Source of the DNA: an uncultured Caulobacter sp.
Lineage (GTDB): Bacteria; Pseudomonadota; Alphaproteobacteria; Caulobacterales; Caulobacteraceae
Length of the DNA stretch: 64,000 nt
Direction of reading: 5' to 3'
NCBI GenBank assembly: GCA_913776195.1
Contig: CAJYMH010000031.1
Span: 124,001-188,000, forward strand
In this document: positions 48,586 through 57,058 of the stretch, in pieces
Position numbering within the stretch: position 1 is the stretch's first letter
Layout of the letters: every line of letters starts with the position of its first letter
Notes under the pieces: generated by a model
What the model saw: the letters and a program-made list of their open reading frames with translations, nothing else
Told to the model about the DNA's origin: nothing
Databases searched by the model: none
Position numbers and translations under genes: made by a program

Positions 48586-50625
48586 ATGTCCGTCCGCGTG
48601 CTTTTCGGCGCCGTCAGTCTCGCCGCGCTTTCCGCCGCCGCCCCAGCCTTTGCGGAGGAAGCGCCGCCGCACGACGTGTCGGAGGTGGTGATCACCGCCG
48701 CTCCCTATGCCGTACAAGCCGAAAACATGACCGCCAGCGTGGCGGTGGTGACCCGCCGCGACCTCGACCTGGCGCCCCAGGGCGGTCTAGGCGACGTTCT
48801 GGCTGGCATGCCGGGCCTGCGCTCCACCGCCTTCGGCGCCGGCGCCAGCCGCCCGGTGGTGCGCGGCCTTTCCGGTCCTCGCGTCCTGGTCCTGAACAAT
48901 GGCGTCGGCATGATCGACGCCAGCGCCCTGTCGCCCGACCACCAGGTGGCGTCGGATCCCGGCGAGGCCGAGCGGATCGAGGTCCTGCGCGGGCCGTCCG
49001 CGCTGGCCTACGGCGGCTCGGCTATCGGCGGCGTGGTCAATGTTATCGACGAACGTATCCCTACCCATGCGCCGGCCAAGCCCGAAGGTCGTGTGAACGT
49101 CTCCGGCGCGACGGTGGACGACAGCTACTCCGCGTCGGCGGCGGTGCGCGCGGCGGCCGGTCCGCTGGTCTTCTCGCTCGATGGCCTGAAGCGCGAGAGC
49201 AAGGACTATGAGATCCCCGTGCCGGCGGAGTCCGTGCGCCAGATCCTGTCCGAAGGCGAATTCCCGGAAGGCCGCAAGAGCGGAAAGCTGGAGAACAGCG
49301 CCGTCGATCTCGAAGCCTACGGCGCCGGGGTCTCCTATGTCGGCTCCAAGGGCTACCTCGGCCTGGCCGTGAAGCACACGGACACCAAGTACGGCGTGCC
49401 GGGCCACTCCCATGAGCATGGCCACGAGGAAGAGGATCACGACCATGACCAGGAGCACGAGGAAGAAGCGCCCGTCACCATCGGCCTGAAGCAGACCCGC
49501 GTGGACCTGCGCGGCGAATACGATGGCGACATGGGCCCCTTCGCCAAGCTGCGCTTCTCGGGTGGCTGGGCCGACTACAAGCACACCGAGTTCGAAGGTG
49601 ACGAAGTCGGCACCCGCTTCATGTCCGACGGTCTGGAAGGCCGCCTGGAGTTGGTCCAGGCCGAGCGTAGCGGCTGGAAGGGCGCGGTTGGCTTGCAGGC
49701 CCTGCGCAGGGACTTCGACGCTCAGGGGGACGAAGCCTATGTGCCGAAGGTCCGCATCACCGAATTGGGCGCCTTCACCCAGCAGCGGGTGGACAAGGAC
49801 GGCTGGGGCTATGAAGGCGGCCTGCGCGTCGACAACCGCAAGCTCGACAGCCTGGTGGGCGAGCGCGACTTCACTAACGTCTCCGGTTCGGTGGGCGCAT
49901 TCCTGACCCCGACCGAGAACTGGTTCTTCGGCCTGGCCCTGTCGCGCAACGCCCGGGCCCCCACCGAGGCGGAGCTGTTCGCCCAGGGGCCGCACATCGC
50001 CACCCGCGGCTTCGAGATCGGCGATCCGGACCTGGATTCGGAGATCGCCTACTCCCTGGAGGCAACCATCCACTACGGCAATGACCGCCTGAAGGCCGAC
50101 CTGCACCTGTTCGCGGCCAAGTATGATGGCTTCATCGACGCCCGTCCCACCGGCGAGGAGGAAGACGGCCTGTCGGTTTTCGCCTACCAGCAGACCGACG
50201 CCGATTTCCACGGCTTCGAGGCCGAGGTCTCTTACAAGCTGTGGGAGCACGACCGGAAGAGTTTCACCCTGGAAGGCGGCGCGGACTATGTGCGCGGCGA
50301 CACAGACCTCGGCGCCCCCGCCCGCATCCCGCCCTATTCGGTGTCCGTGCGCGGGATTGCCGACAGCCCGCACTGGGGCGGTCGCCTGGAGGTCCGTCAG
50401 GTGGGCAAACAGACGCGCGTGGCGGAGTTCGAGCTGCCGACCGACAGCTATACGGTCCTGAACGCCCGGGTCTCCTACAAGCCCTACGGCGACCCGCGAC
50501 TGGAGCTCTACGTGGATGGCCGCAACCTGACCGACGCCGAGGTTCGGGAACACACGTCGTTCCTGAAGGACATCGCGCCGTCGCCTGGGCGGTCGGTTCG
50601 GGGCGGGGTGGCCTGGCGCTTCTAG
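48586..50625 (+). CDS. TonB-dependent receptor with His-rich loop (ZnuD-like zinc receptor)
   Basis: A 679-residue outer-membrane receptor from ATG 48586. Signal peptide ends PAFAEE (about residue 23), then a TonB box-like SEVVITAAP, plug (about 50-165; GLGDVLAGMPGLRST, RVLVLNNGVGMID, IEVLRGPSALAYGG) and barrel ending in GGVAWRF. A loop at about residues 272-295 is His/Glu/Asp-rich (GHSHEHGHEEEDHDHD...), as in ZnuD-type zinc receptors. The substrate is probably zinc. A Zur-like palindrome sits upstream. An alternative TTG at 48559 would overlap the operator. Confidence 0.92.
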   Translation: MSVRVLFGAVSLAALSAAAPAFAEEAPPHDVSEVVITAAPYAVQAENMTASVAVVTRRDLDLAPQGGLGDVLAGMPGLRSTAFGAGASRPVVRGLSGPRVLVLNNGVGMIDASALSPDHQVASDPGEAERIEVLRGPSALAYGGSAIGGVVNVIDERIPTHAPAKPEGRVNVSGATVDDSYSASAAVRAAAGPLVFSLDGLKRESKDYEIPVPAESVRQILSEGEFPEGRKSGKLENSAVDLEAYGAGVSYVGSKGYLGLAVKHTDTKYGVPGHSHEHGHEEEDHDHDQEHEEEAPVTIGLKQTRVDLRGEYDGDMGPFAKLRFSGGWADYKHTEFEGDEVGTRFMSDGLEGRLELVQAERSGWKGAVGLQALRRDFDAQGDEAYVPKVRITELGAFTQQRVDKDGWGYEGGLRVDNRKLDSLVGERDFTNVSGSVGAFLTPTENWFFGLALSRNARAPTEAELFAQGPHIATRGFEIGDPDLDSEIAYSLEATIHYGNDRLKADLHLFAAKYDGFIDARPTGEEEDGLSVFAYQQTDADFHGFEAEVSYKLWEHDRKSFTLEGGADYVRGDTDLGAPARIPPYSVSVRGIADSPHWGGRLEVRQVGKQTRVAEFELPTDSYTVLNARVSYKPYGDPRLELYVDGRNLTDAEVREHTSFLKDIAPSPGRSVRGGVAWRF

Positions 50626-50651
50626 ATCGGCGTTAGCCCGTCGCATTGCCC

Positions 50652-50683
50652 GGGAGCGGCCTATCGGCTAAGAAGCCGCTCCC
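50652..50683 (+). terminator. Hairpin after the ZnuD-like receptor
   Basis: Perfect 9-bp stem GGGAGCGGC / GCCGCTCCC with a 14-nt loop. No U-tract follows, so termination is uncertain. Confidence 0.45.
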
Positions 50684-50752
50684 ATCAGGCGTCGCGGGTC
50701 TAGTGAACCGCTGATGCTAGAAGCCAACCTTTCTCCTGCATCCGAGTTCTTC

Positions 50753-51535
50753 ATGACCGATCAGAGCCCGATCACCGGCAGCGTGCTGTTCTACACCCAG
50801 CCCGAGCCGCTCAACGCCCAAACCCACGGCAAGCTTGGCATGAACGCCAACGACAAGCCGTACGCCTTCGCCCGCGAAGGCCACATCGTTCCGGCGGTGG
50901 TGACCGAGTTCGCTCCGGCGGCCCTGTCTTTCCCGATCATCTTCATCGGCGAAAAGAAGCTGCCGGTGGCCGTGATGGGCATCAACGCCGGTGAAAACCT
51001 GTTTGTGAAGGACGACGGCGGCTACCTGACCGGCGCCTACATCCCGGGCTTCCTGCGCCGCTATCCGTTCGTCCTGGCCAATGACGACACCGAAAAGCGC
51101 ATGGTCGTCTGCATCGACCGTCCGTCGAAGCTGATCCAAGAGAACGCCGAGACCCCGTTCTTCGACGCCAACGGCCAGCCGACCGAATTCACCCAGAACG
51201 CCATCAAGTTCTGCGACGACTTCGAGCTGGAGCGCATGCGCACCGAGAGCTTCGTCCAGCTGCTGACCGACCTCGACCTGTTCGAGACCAAGCAGGCTCA
51301 CTACACCCCGTTCAATACCGACGGCACCCGCGGCGAGCCGCAGGTCATCGCCGAGTACTTCGCGGTGTCGGAAGACAAGCTGAAGGCTCTGCCGACCGAA
51401 AAGCTGGTCGAGCTGCGCGATAACGGCGCCCTGGGCCAGATCTACGCCCACCTGACCTCGCTGCTGGGTTGGGAGCGCCTGATCGCCATGCAGATCGAGA
51501 AGCGTCTCGGCGAAGGCGGCCAGACCGTCCAGTAA
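50753..51535 (+). CDS. SapC family protein
   Basis: A 260-residue protein without signal peptide. Motifs FPIIFIGEKKLPVAVMGINAGENLFV (quoted in part), YIPGFLRRYPFVLA and KFCDDFELERMRT are those of the SapC family, named after the Campylobacter S-layer locus but widespread in proteobacteria. It is cytoplasmic; its link to S-layer export is not shown. Start ATG 50753; ATG 50714 would add 13 residues that look unstructured. Its presence in a genome with an RsaA-type domain is suggestive only. Confidence 0.9.
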   Translation: MTDQSPITGSVLFYTQPEPLNAQTHGKLGMNANDKPYAFAREGHIVPAVVTEFAPAALSFPIIFIGEKKLPVAVMGINAGENLFVKDDGGYLTGAYIPGFLRRYPFVLANDDTEKRMVVCIDRPSKLIQENAETPFFDANGQPTEFTQNAIKFCDDFELERMRTESFVQLLTDLDLFETKQAHYTPFNTDGTRGEPQVIAEYFAVSEDKLKALPTEKLVELRDNGALGQIYAHLTSLLGWERLIAMQIEKRLGEGGQTVQ

Positions 51536-51563
51536 GCGGACCGGTACGGAACGATCCGAACAG

Positions 51564-51597
51564 CCCTCTCCCGCTCGCGCGGGGGAGGGTTTTTTCT
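51564..51597 (+). terminator. Intrinsic terminator after sapC
   Basis: Stem CCCTCTCCCGC / GCGGGGGAGGG with one wobble, followed by TTTTTT and CTTT. Confidence 0.9.
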
Positions 51598-51676
51598 TTG
51601 TCGGCGAGCCGACCAAGCGTCGCCATTGGCCTCAATGACGCCGCAACCCGCCGGTCAAAGTTGCTCATCAGCGCTT

Positions 51677-51895
51677 ATGATTTCGGAGTTCGGCGTGTCG
51701 TCCAGGCCGTTTGTCGTGCATCCCCATGAGGGAGGCTGGGCCGTGGCTTCGGTGGACGGCGTGCTGTTGGTCGCCGCCACCGAGGACGAAGCGCTTCACC
51801 TCGCCGCCGAAGCGGCCAGCATACTGGCGCGGTCCTGGCGGGATGTCCCACGGCGCTCCGCCGAACGCCGAAGCTTCGCGGCGTGGGAAGACTAG
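51677..51895 (+). CDS. Small protein of unknown function
   Basis: A 72-residue protein from ATG 51677. It has a strand-rich start (RPFVVHPHEGGWAVASVDGVLLVAAT) and a helix (DEALHLAAEAASILARSW), suggesting a small alpha/beta domain such as those in DUF2188-like proteins, though I do not recognise it. The stop lies four bases inside the convergent MaoC-like gene. Confidence 0.6.
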   Translation: MISEFGVSSRPFVVHPHEGGWAVASVDGVLLVAATEDEALHLAAEAASILARSWRDVPRRSAERRSFAAWED

Positions 51896-52344
51896 CGGGC
51901 GAAAACGCTGCGGGTCAGGCAGGAGAAGACCAGTCGTCCCGCTTCATCCAGCAGATCATGTTGGGCGATGACGATGCCCTTGCTTTCGCCGACCGCATCC
52001 TTGCCCATCACCGTCATGCGACCGCGAAGCAGCTCGCCCGCGGGCGGGTTGCGGGCCCAGCGCAAAGCGTCAATGCCCAGACGCTTGGTCTGCGGCCAGT
52101 CGGCGGACGCGGTGTCGTCCAGCTTGGACCACAAGGCGAACAAAAAGGCGTCCGGCGCGCCCCGTTCGGCGTCCCATCCAGGAGAAAAGGCGGCGATAAA
52201 GGCGCTCAGGGCGTCAGGGTTCACGGCCGCCGCGCCGAGGGACACGACTTGGCCGATTTCGATTTCGTCGAAGGATGCGGGCATGATTCGGATCATCACC
52301 CGCACCGCGCGCTTGTCGATAGGGCGTATTTCACCGGACGCCAT
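51892..52344 (-). CDS. MaoC-like (hotdog) domain protein
   Basis: A 150-residue single-hotdog protein. It has strands of a MaoC/enoyl-CoA hydratase 2-like fold (SFDEIEIGQVVSLGAAAVNP, ALRWARNPPAGELLRGRMTV, GIVIAQHDLLDEAGRLVFS), but the usual catalytic Asp-His dyad of MaoC dehydratases is not clear. A role in acyl-CoA metabolism or as an acyl-binding protein is possible. It faces the ScsB gene divergently with a 21-bp gap. Confidence 0.75.
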   Translation of the reverse strand: MASGEIRPIDKRAVRVMIRIMPASFDEIEIGQVVSLGAAAVNPDALSAFIAAFSPGWDAERGAPDAFLFALWSKLDDTASADWPQTKRLGIDALRWARNPPAGELLRGRMTVMGKDAVGESKGIVIAQHDLLDEAGRLVFSCLTRSVFAR

Positions 52345-52365
52345 GCCGTTCTATAGCTTGCAGTC

Positions 52366-54507
52366 ATGATCGCTCGCCTTTCCCGACGACTGCTGGGGGG
52401 ACTGACCGTCGCCCTGGGCCTGGCCTCGGCCGCGCCCGCCCTCGCCGCTCCGGTGAACACCGGCCATATCCAGGCTGACCTGATCGCCCAGGACAGCTGG
52501 GCCGTGCCCGGCTCCACGGTCTATGTGGCCGTCACCCAGAAGATCGAGAAGGGCTGGCATACCTACTGGCGCAACAGTGGCGACAGCGGGGAAGCGACCA
52601 GCATCGACTGGACATTGCCGACCGGATGGACCGCCGGCGACATCGTCTGGGCCACGCCGCATCGTCAGCCCACCGGGCCGCTGATGAACTACGGCTATTC
52701 CGACGCGGTGGTGCTGCCGGTCCCGATCCAGGTGCCGGCCACCGCCAAGCCCGGCGAGACCGTGAGCCTGAAGGCCGACGTCACCTTCTTGGTCTGCGCC
52801 GACATATGCATTCCCGAGAACGCCAAGCTCGACCTGGCCGTCGAGGTGCGTGACGAAGCGCCGGAGCCCAATTGGCGCACCGGCCGCATCGTCGCCGACG
52901 CCCTCGCCGCCGCGCCGAAACCGGCGGGGCTGCAGGCCGTCTTCCAGGCGTCCGAGACAGGGCTGAAGTTGGCCGTCACCGGCGGCCCCCTGAAGGGCGG
53001 GCAATTCCCCGACGCCTATTTCTTCCCCTTTGACGGCACGCTGATCGATCACCCCGGAAAGCAGGCGGTGGAGGCGGGGGCTGACGGCCTGACCCTGACC
53101 ATCCCGGCGGGGATCGCCCTGAAGTCGGGGCAGGTTCCTGAGCTCGTTGAGGGCGTGCTGACCATCGGTGACCAAGCCTTCGAAGTCTCGGCCCAGCCGG
53201 GCCAGCCGCCGGTCGGGGCCGCCGGTCTGGGCGTTCCGGCCGCGCGCCCCCCCTCGGGCGACGGCGGCGGCGTGCCGTTGGCGATCCTGTTCGCCTTTTT
53301 CGGGGGCCTGATCCTCAATCTGATGCCTTGCGTCTTCCCGGTGCTGTCCATGAAGGCCGCCTCGCTGGCGGGTCATGCGCACGATGCGCGTGAGGCGCGG
53401 ACCCAAGGCCTGGCGTTTCTGGTGGGCGTGCTGGTCACCTTCCTGGCGCTTGCCGGAGCCTTGATCGCGGCCCGCGCCGCCGGCCAGGCGGTGGGCTGGG
53501 GCTTCCAGCTGCAGTCTCCGGCGGTGGTCGGCGTGCTGTGCCTGATCATGCTGCTAACGGCGCTCAACCTGTCTGGTGTGTTCGAAGTCGGAACTTCCGT
53601 CCAGGGCGCGGGGCAGGGGCTGGCGTCAAAGGGCGGGCTGGCCGGATCCTTCTTCACCGGCGTTCTGGCGGTGATCGTCGCCGCGCCCTGCACTGCTCCG
53701 TTCATGGCCCCGGCCATCGGTGTCGCGCTGACGCAACCGGCGCTTGGTTCACTGGCTATCTTTCTATTTCTGGGCCTTGGCCTCGCCGCGCCGTATGTGG
53801 CGATCTCGTTTTCGCCCGCACTGCTGCGCCGCTTTCCCAAGCCCGGCCCCTGGATGGATGTGCTGAAGAAGGTCCTGGCCTTCCCGATGTACGGCGCGGC
53901 GGCCTGGCTGGTCTGGGTGTTCTCGCTCCAGGCGGGATCGACCGGTCTCGCCGCGCTTCTGGCCTGCGGTCTCGTGGTCGCCTTCGTCGCTTGGCTGTTC
54001 GGCCTGTCCCAGCGCCAGACAGGCCCGCGCACGCGTTGGCTGGCGGCGGGCGCGGCTGTCCTCACCGCCATCGGCGTCGTCGCCGTCATGATACCTCTGG
54101 CCAAGGGCGGCGCGGCGCCGGCGGCCGGCTCGACCACGCAGGTCGCTTCGGCCGAGCTGCCTTCCGAGCCCTGGTCCCCCGAACGCGTCGCGGCGTTGCG
54201 AACCGAAGGGCGTCCGGTGTTCGTCAACTTCACCGCCGCCTGGTGCGTCACCTGCCAGGTGAACGACAAGGTCGCCCTGTCGACCCAGCCGGTGGTCGAC
54301 ACCTTCAAGGCCGCCAACGCCGTCTACATGGTCGCCGATTGGACCAATCGTGACGCGAGGATCGCTCAGGCCCTGGCCGATCACGGCCGCGCGGGCGTTC
54401 CGCTCTATCTTGTGTATGGCGCAAAAGGCGGAGACGCCGTCATACTGCCGCAGCTTTTGACCCCGGGCGCAGTGACCGAGGCCGTGGAGGCCGCCGCGCT
54501 GCGCTGA
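52366..54507 (+). CDS. scsB: ScsB-type membrane thiol reductase (DsbD family)
   Basis: A 713-residue electron transporter. Signal peptide (1-27), an N-terminal periplasmic domain with Cys144 and Cys148 (LVCADICIPE), eight transmembrane helices with the redox Cys322 (NLMPCVFP) and Cys442 (AAPCTAPF), and a C-terminal thioredoxin-like domain with Cys627-x-x-Cys630 (AAWCVTCQ). The large N-terminal domain marks ScsB rather than DsbD. In Caulobacter, ScsB moves electrons from cytoplasmic thioredoxin to periplasmic partners, including a peroxiredoxin, which matches the gene that follows. Confidence 0.93.
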   Translation: MIARLSRRLLGGLTVALGLASAAPALAAPVNTGHIQADLIAQDSWAVPGSTVYVAVTQKIEKGWHTYWRNSGDSGEATSIDWTLPTGWTAGDIVWATPHRQPTGPLMNYGYSDAVVLPVPIQVPATAKPGETVSLKADVTFLVCADICIPENAKLDLAVEVRDEAPEPNWRTGRIVADALAAAPKPAGLQAVFQASETGLKLAVTGGPLKGGQFPDAYFFPFDGTLIDHPGKQAVEAGADGLTLTIPAGIALKSGQVPELVEGVLTIGDQAFEVSAQPGQPPVGAAGLGVPAARPPSGDGGGVPLAILFAFFGGLILNLMPCVFPVLSMKAASLAGHAHDAREARTQGLAFLVGVLVTFLALAGALIAARAAGQAVGWGFQLQSPAVVGVLCLIMLLTALNLSGVFEVGTSVQGAGQGLASKGGLAGSFFTGVLAVIVAAPCTAPFMAPAIGVALTQPALGSLAIFLFLGLGLAAPYVAISFSPALLRRFPKPGPWMDVLKKVLAFPMYGAAAWLVWVFSLQAGSTGLAALLACGLVVAFVAWLFGLSQRQTGPRTRWLAAGAAVLTAIGVVAVMIPLAKGGAAPAAGSTTQVASAELPSEPWSPERVAALRTEGRPVFVNFTAAWCVTCQVNDKVALSTQPVVDTFKAANAVYMVADWTNRDARIAQALADHGRAGVPLYLVYGAKGGDAVILPQLLTPGAVTEAVEAAALR

Positions 54508-54531
54508 TCGATCTTTCGATTGGAGACTCCC

Positions 54532-55134
<603 letters not shown>

Positions 55135-55220
55135 GCGCCGCTGGAGACCTTTGCGGCATTGGTCTTCATGACGCCGCCGCCTCCCTCTGCTAATCGCGGG
55201 TGGTCAGTAGAGGGAGAGCG

Positions 55221-56843
55221 ATGATGAGCAAGCTGGACGCCGCCTGGAGCCGTCTCGAGGCCGCCGCCAAGGACGCGGCCGCCAGGCGCATTGTCGATCT
55301 GTTCCACGCCGAGCCTGATCGCCTGTCGAAGCTGAGGGTGTCGGCAGCAGGTCTTTCGCTCGATCTTTCCAAGCAAAGCTGGACCGCAGACGGTTTCGAG
55401 GCGGCGCTCGATCTGGCCCGCGCGGCGGATGTGGAAGGCGCGCGCGCCGCCATGTTCGCGGGCGAGGCGATCAATACCTCTGAGGATCGCGCTGTCCTGC
55501 ACGTCGCCCTGCGCGCGCCCGAAGACGCCGCCTACAAGGCCAAGGGCGAGGCGGTGATGGCCGACGTCGAGGACGTCCGCGCCCGCATGAAGTCCTTCGC
55601 CGAGCAGGTCCGTTCCGGGGTGGTGAAAGGCTCCACGGGCAAGCCGTTCAAGGCCATCGTGCACATCGGTATCGGCGGATCCGACCTTGGCCCGCGCCTG
55701 CTGTGGGACGCGTTGCGCCCCGTGAAGCCGCAGATCGACGTGCGCTTCGTGGCCAATGTGGACGGCGCCGAGTTCGAGCTGGTCACCGCCGACATGGATC
55801 CGGCCGAGACGCTCGTCGTAGTGGTGTCCAAGACCTTCACCACCCAGGAGACCATGGCCAACGCTCAGGCCGCCCGCGACTGGCTGAGCGCCGCCCTGGG
55901 CCAGGAGGGCGCAAAGGCGCACCTAGCCGCCGTCTCCACCGCCCTCGACAAGACCTCGGCGTTCGGGGTGCCGGATGAGCGGGTGTTCGGGTTTTGGGAC
56001 TGGGTGGGCGGCCGCTATTCGCTCTGGTCGTCGGTCAGCCTGTCGGTGGCCATCGCTGCTGGCTGGGAGACGTTCGAGCGCTTCCACGCGGGTGGCGCGG
56101 CTATGGACGCGCACTTCCGCGACGCCCCGCTGGACAAAAACGCGCCGGTCCTGCTGGCCCTGGCCCAGGTGTTCAACCGCAACGGCCTCGGCCGCCCGGC
56201 CCGCTCGGTGGTGGCCTATGCCTATCGCTTGAGCCGTCTGTCGGCCTTCCTCCAGCAGTTGGAGATGGAATCCAACGGCAAGCGGATCGGAAAGGACGGC
56301 AAGCCCGTCGCGCATGGAACCTCAGCCATCGTTTTCGGCGGCGAGGGGACCAACGTCCAGCACGCCTACTTCCAGGCCATGCACCAAGGAACCGACGTAA
56401 CCCCCATGGAGCTGATCGGCGTGGCGGCGACGGATGAAGGCCCTGCGGGCATGCACGCCAAGCTGTTGTCCAACCTGCTGGCCCAGGCCGAGGCCTTCAT
56501 GGTGGGCCGATCCGAGGACGATGTCCGCAAGGAGCTAGCCGACAAGGGCGTGGACGCCGCGACCATCGACATCATGGCCCCGCAGCGGACCTTCCCCGGA
56601 AATCGCCCCTCGACCCTTATCCTGCTGGACCGTCTAACGCCGGAGACCTTCGGCGCCCTGATCGCCCTCTATGAGCACAAGACCTTCGTCGAGGGCGTGA
56701 TCTGGGGAATCAACAGCTTCGACCAGTGGGGCGTGGAGCTGGGCAAGGTGATGGCGGGGCGTATCCTGCCGGAGCTGGAAGGCGGCCCCCCGGCGGCGCA
56801 CGATCCGTCCACCACGGCCCTGATCGCCAAGCTGAAGGCGTGA
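55221..56843 (+). CDS. pgi: Glucose-6-phosphate isomerase
   Basis: A 540-residue enzyme interconverting glucose 6-phosphate and fructose 6-phosphate. Signature motifs HIGIGGSDLGPRLLWDAL, VSKTFTTQETMANA and, near the C-terminus, GVIWGINSFDQWGVELGK with the catalytic Lys/His region. Start ATG 55221 behind GAGGGAGAG; ATG 55224 is next to it and a GTG at 55200 would be without a binding site. Slightly shorter than the usual 550. Confidence 0.96.
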   Translation: MMSKLDAAWSRLEAAAKDAAARRIVDLFHAEPDRLSKLRVSAAGLSLDLSKQSWTADGFEAALDLARAADVEGARAAMFAGEAINTSEDRAVLHVALRAPEDAAYKAKGEAVMADVEDVRARMKSFAEQVRSGVVKGSTGKPFKAIVHIGIGGSDLGPRLLWDALRPVKPQIDVRFVANVDGAEFELVTADMDPAETLVVVVSKTFTTQETMANAQAARDWLSAALGQEGAKAHLAAVSTALDKTSAFGVPDERVFGFWDWVGGRYSLWSSVSLSVAIAAGWETFERFHAGGAAMDAHFRDAPLDKNAPVLLALAQVFNRNGLGRPARSVVAYAYRLSRLSAFLQQLEMESNGKRIGKDGKPVAHGTSAIVFGGEGTNVQHAYFQAMHQGTDVTPMELIGVAATDEGPAGMHAKLLSNLLAQAEAFMVGRSEDDVRKELADKGVDAATIDIMAPQRTFPGNRPSTLILLDRLTPETFGALIALYEHKTFVEGVIWGINSFDQWGVELGKVMAGRILPELEGGPPAAHDPSTTALIAKLKA

Positions 56844-56857
56844 ATCGCGGCGGGGTA

Positions 56858-56886
56858 TGGTCAGTTAATCCCTTCTCGGCTATAGC
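56858..56886 (+). promoter_or_regulatory. Candidate promoter of the his leader and hisS operon
   Basis: TGGTCA (56858-56863), 17-bp spacer, then TATAGC (56881-56886). GCTATAGC at 56879-56886 fits the Caulobacter housekeeping -10 pattern GCTANAWC with one change; the -35 is weak. Transcription would begin about 56893-56894, essentially at the GTG of the leader peptide. Confidence 0.45.
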
Positions 56887-56893
56887 CCCGCCC

Positions 56894-56971
56894 GTGACCT
56901 GCACCGCGCACCACCATCACGGCCATCACCACCCGACCTCATGGGGGACGGGCCAGGGTCGCGCGGCATAA
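56894..56971 (+). CDS. Histidine-rich leader peptide of hisS-hisZ-hisG
   Basis: A 25-codon frame, GTG start at 56894 and TAA at 56969-56971, reading MTCTAHHHHGHHHPTSWG and then TGQGRAA. Four His codons, a Gly and three more His lie at residues 6-13. It is directly upstream of hisS, hisZ and hisG and ends 87 bp before the hisS start. The His run would make ribosomes stall when charged His-tRNA is low, as in the enterobacterial his leader. No ribosome binding site precedes the GTG, but the apparent promoter would put it at the 5' end of the RNA. Several possible hairpins follow. Seen: codons, position. Inferred: attenuation. Confidence 0.75.
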   Translation: MTCTAHHHHGHHHPTSWGTGQGRAA

Positions 56972-57058
56972 AGCCCAGCACGTCCCGGCCAAAGCCCCCG
57001 CCAAGGCGGAGGCTTGCAGCAAGCGCTCCGTCGTCCTTCCGAACCGACGAAAAGCGCC
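56945..57058 (+). promoter_or_regulatory. Candidate attenuator hairpins between his leader peptide and hisS
   Basis: Three possible stems. P1: GGGACG (56945-56950) with CGTCCC (56981-56986), whose left arm overlaps the leader codons after the His run. P2: AAGCCCCCGCC (56992-57002) with GGCGGAGGCTT (57005-57015), one mismatch, 2-nt gap. P3: GCGCT and CGTCG (57023-57033) with CGACG and AGCGC (57045-57057), which folds over the region just before ATG 57059. No U-tract follows P2, so control may act on translation of hisS through P3 rather than on transcription. Not folded by program. Confidence 0.5.

Noticed and set aside
56894-56971. Interpretation of the His-rich 25-residue peptide as a metal-binding micropeptide.
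   Set aside because: Its place directly before hisS-hisZ-hisG, with hairpins following, fits codon-based sensing of His-tRNA better. No metal gene is adjacent. A dual role is not excluded.
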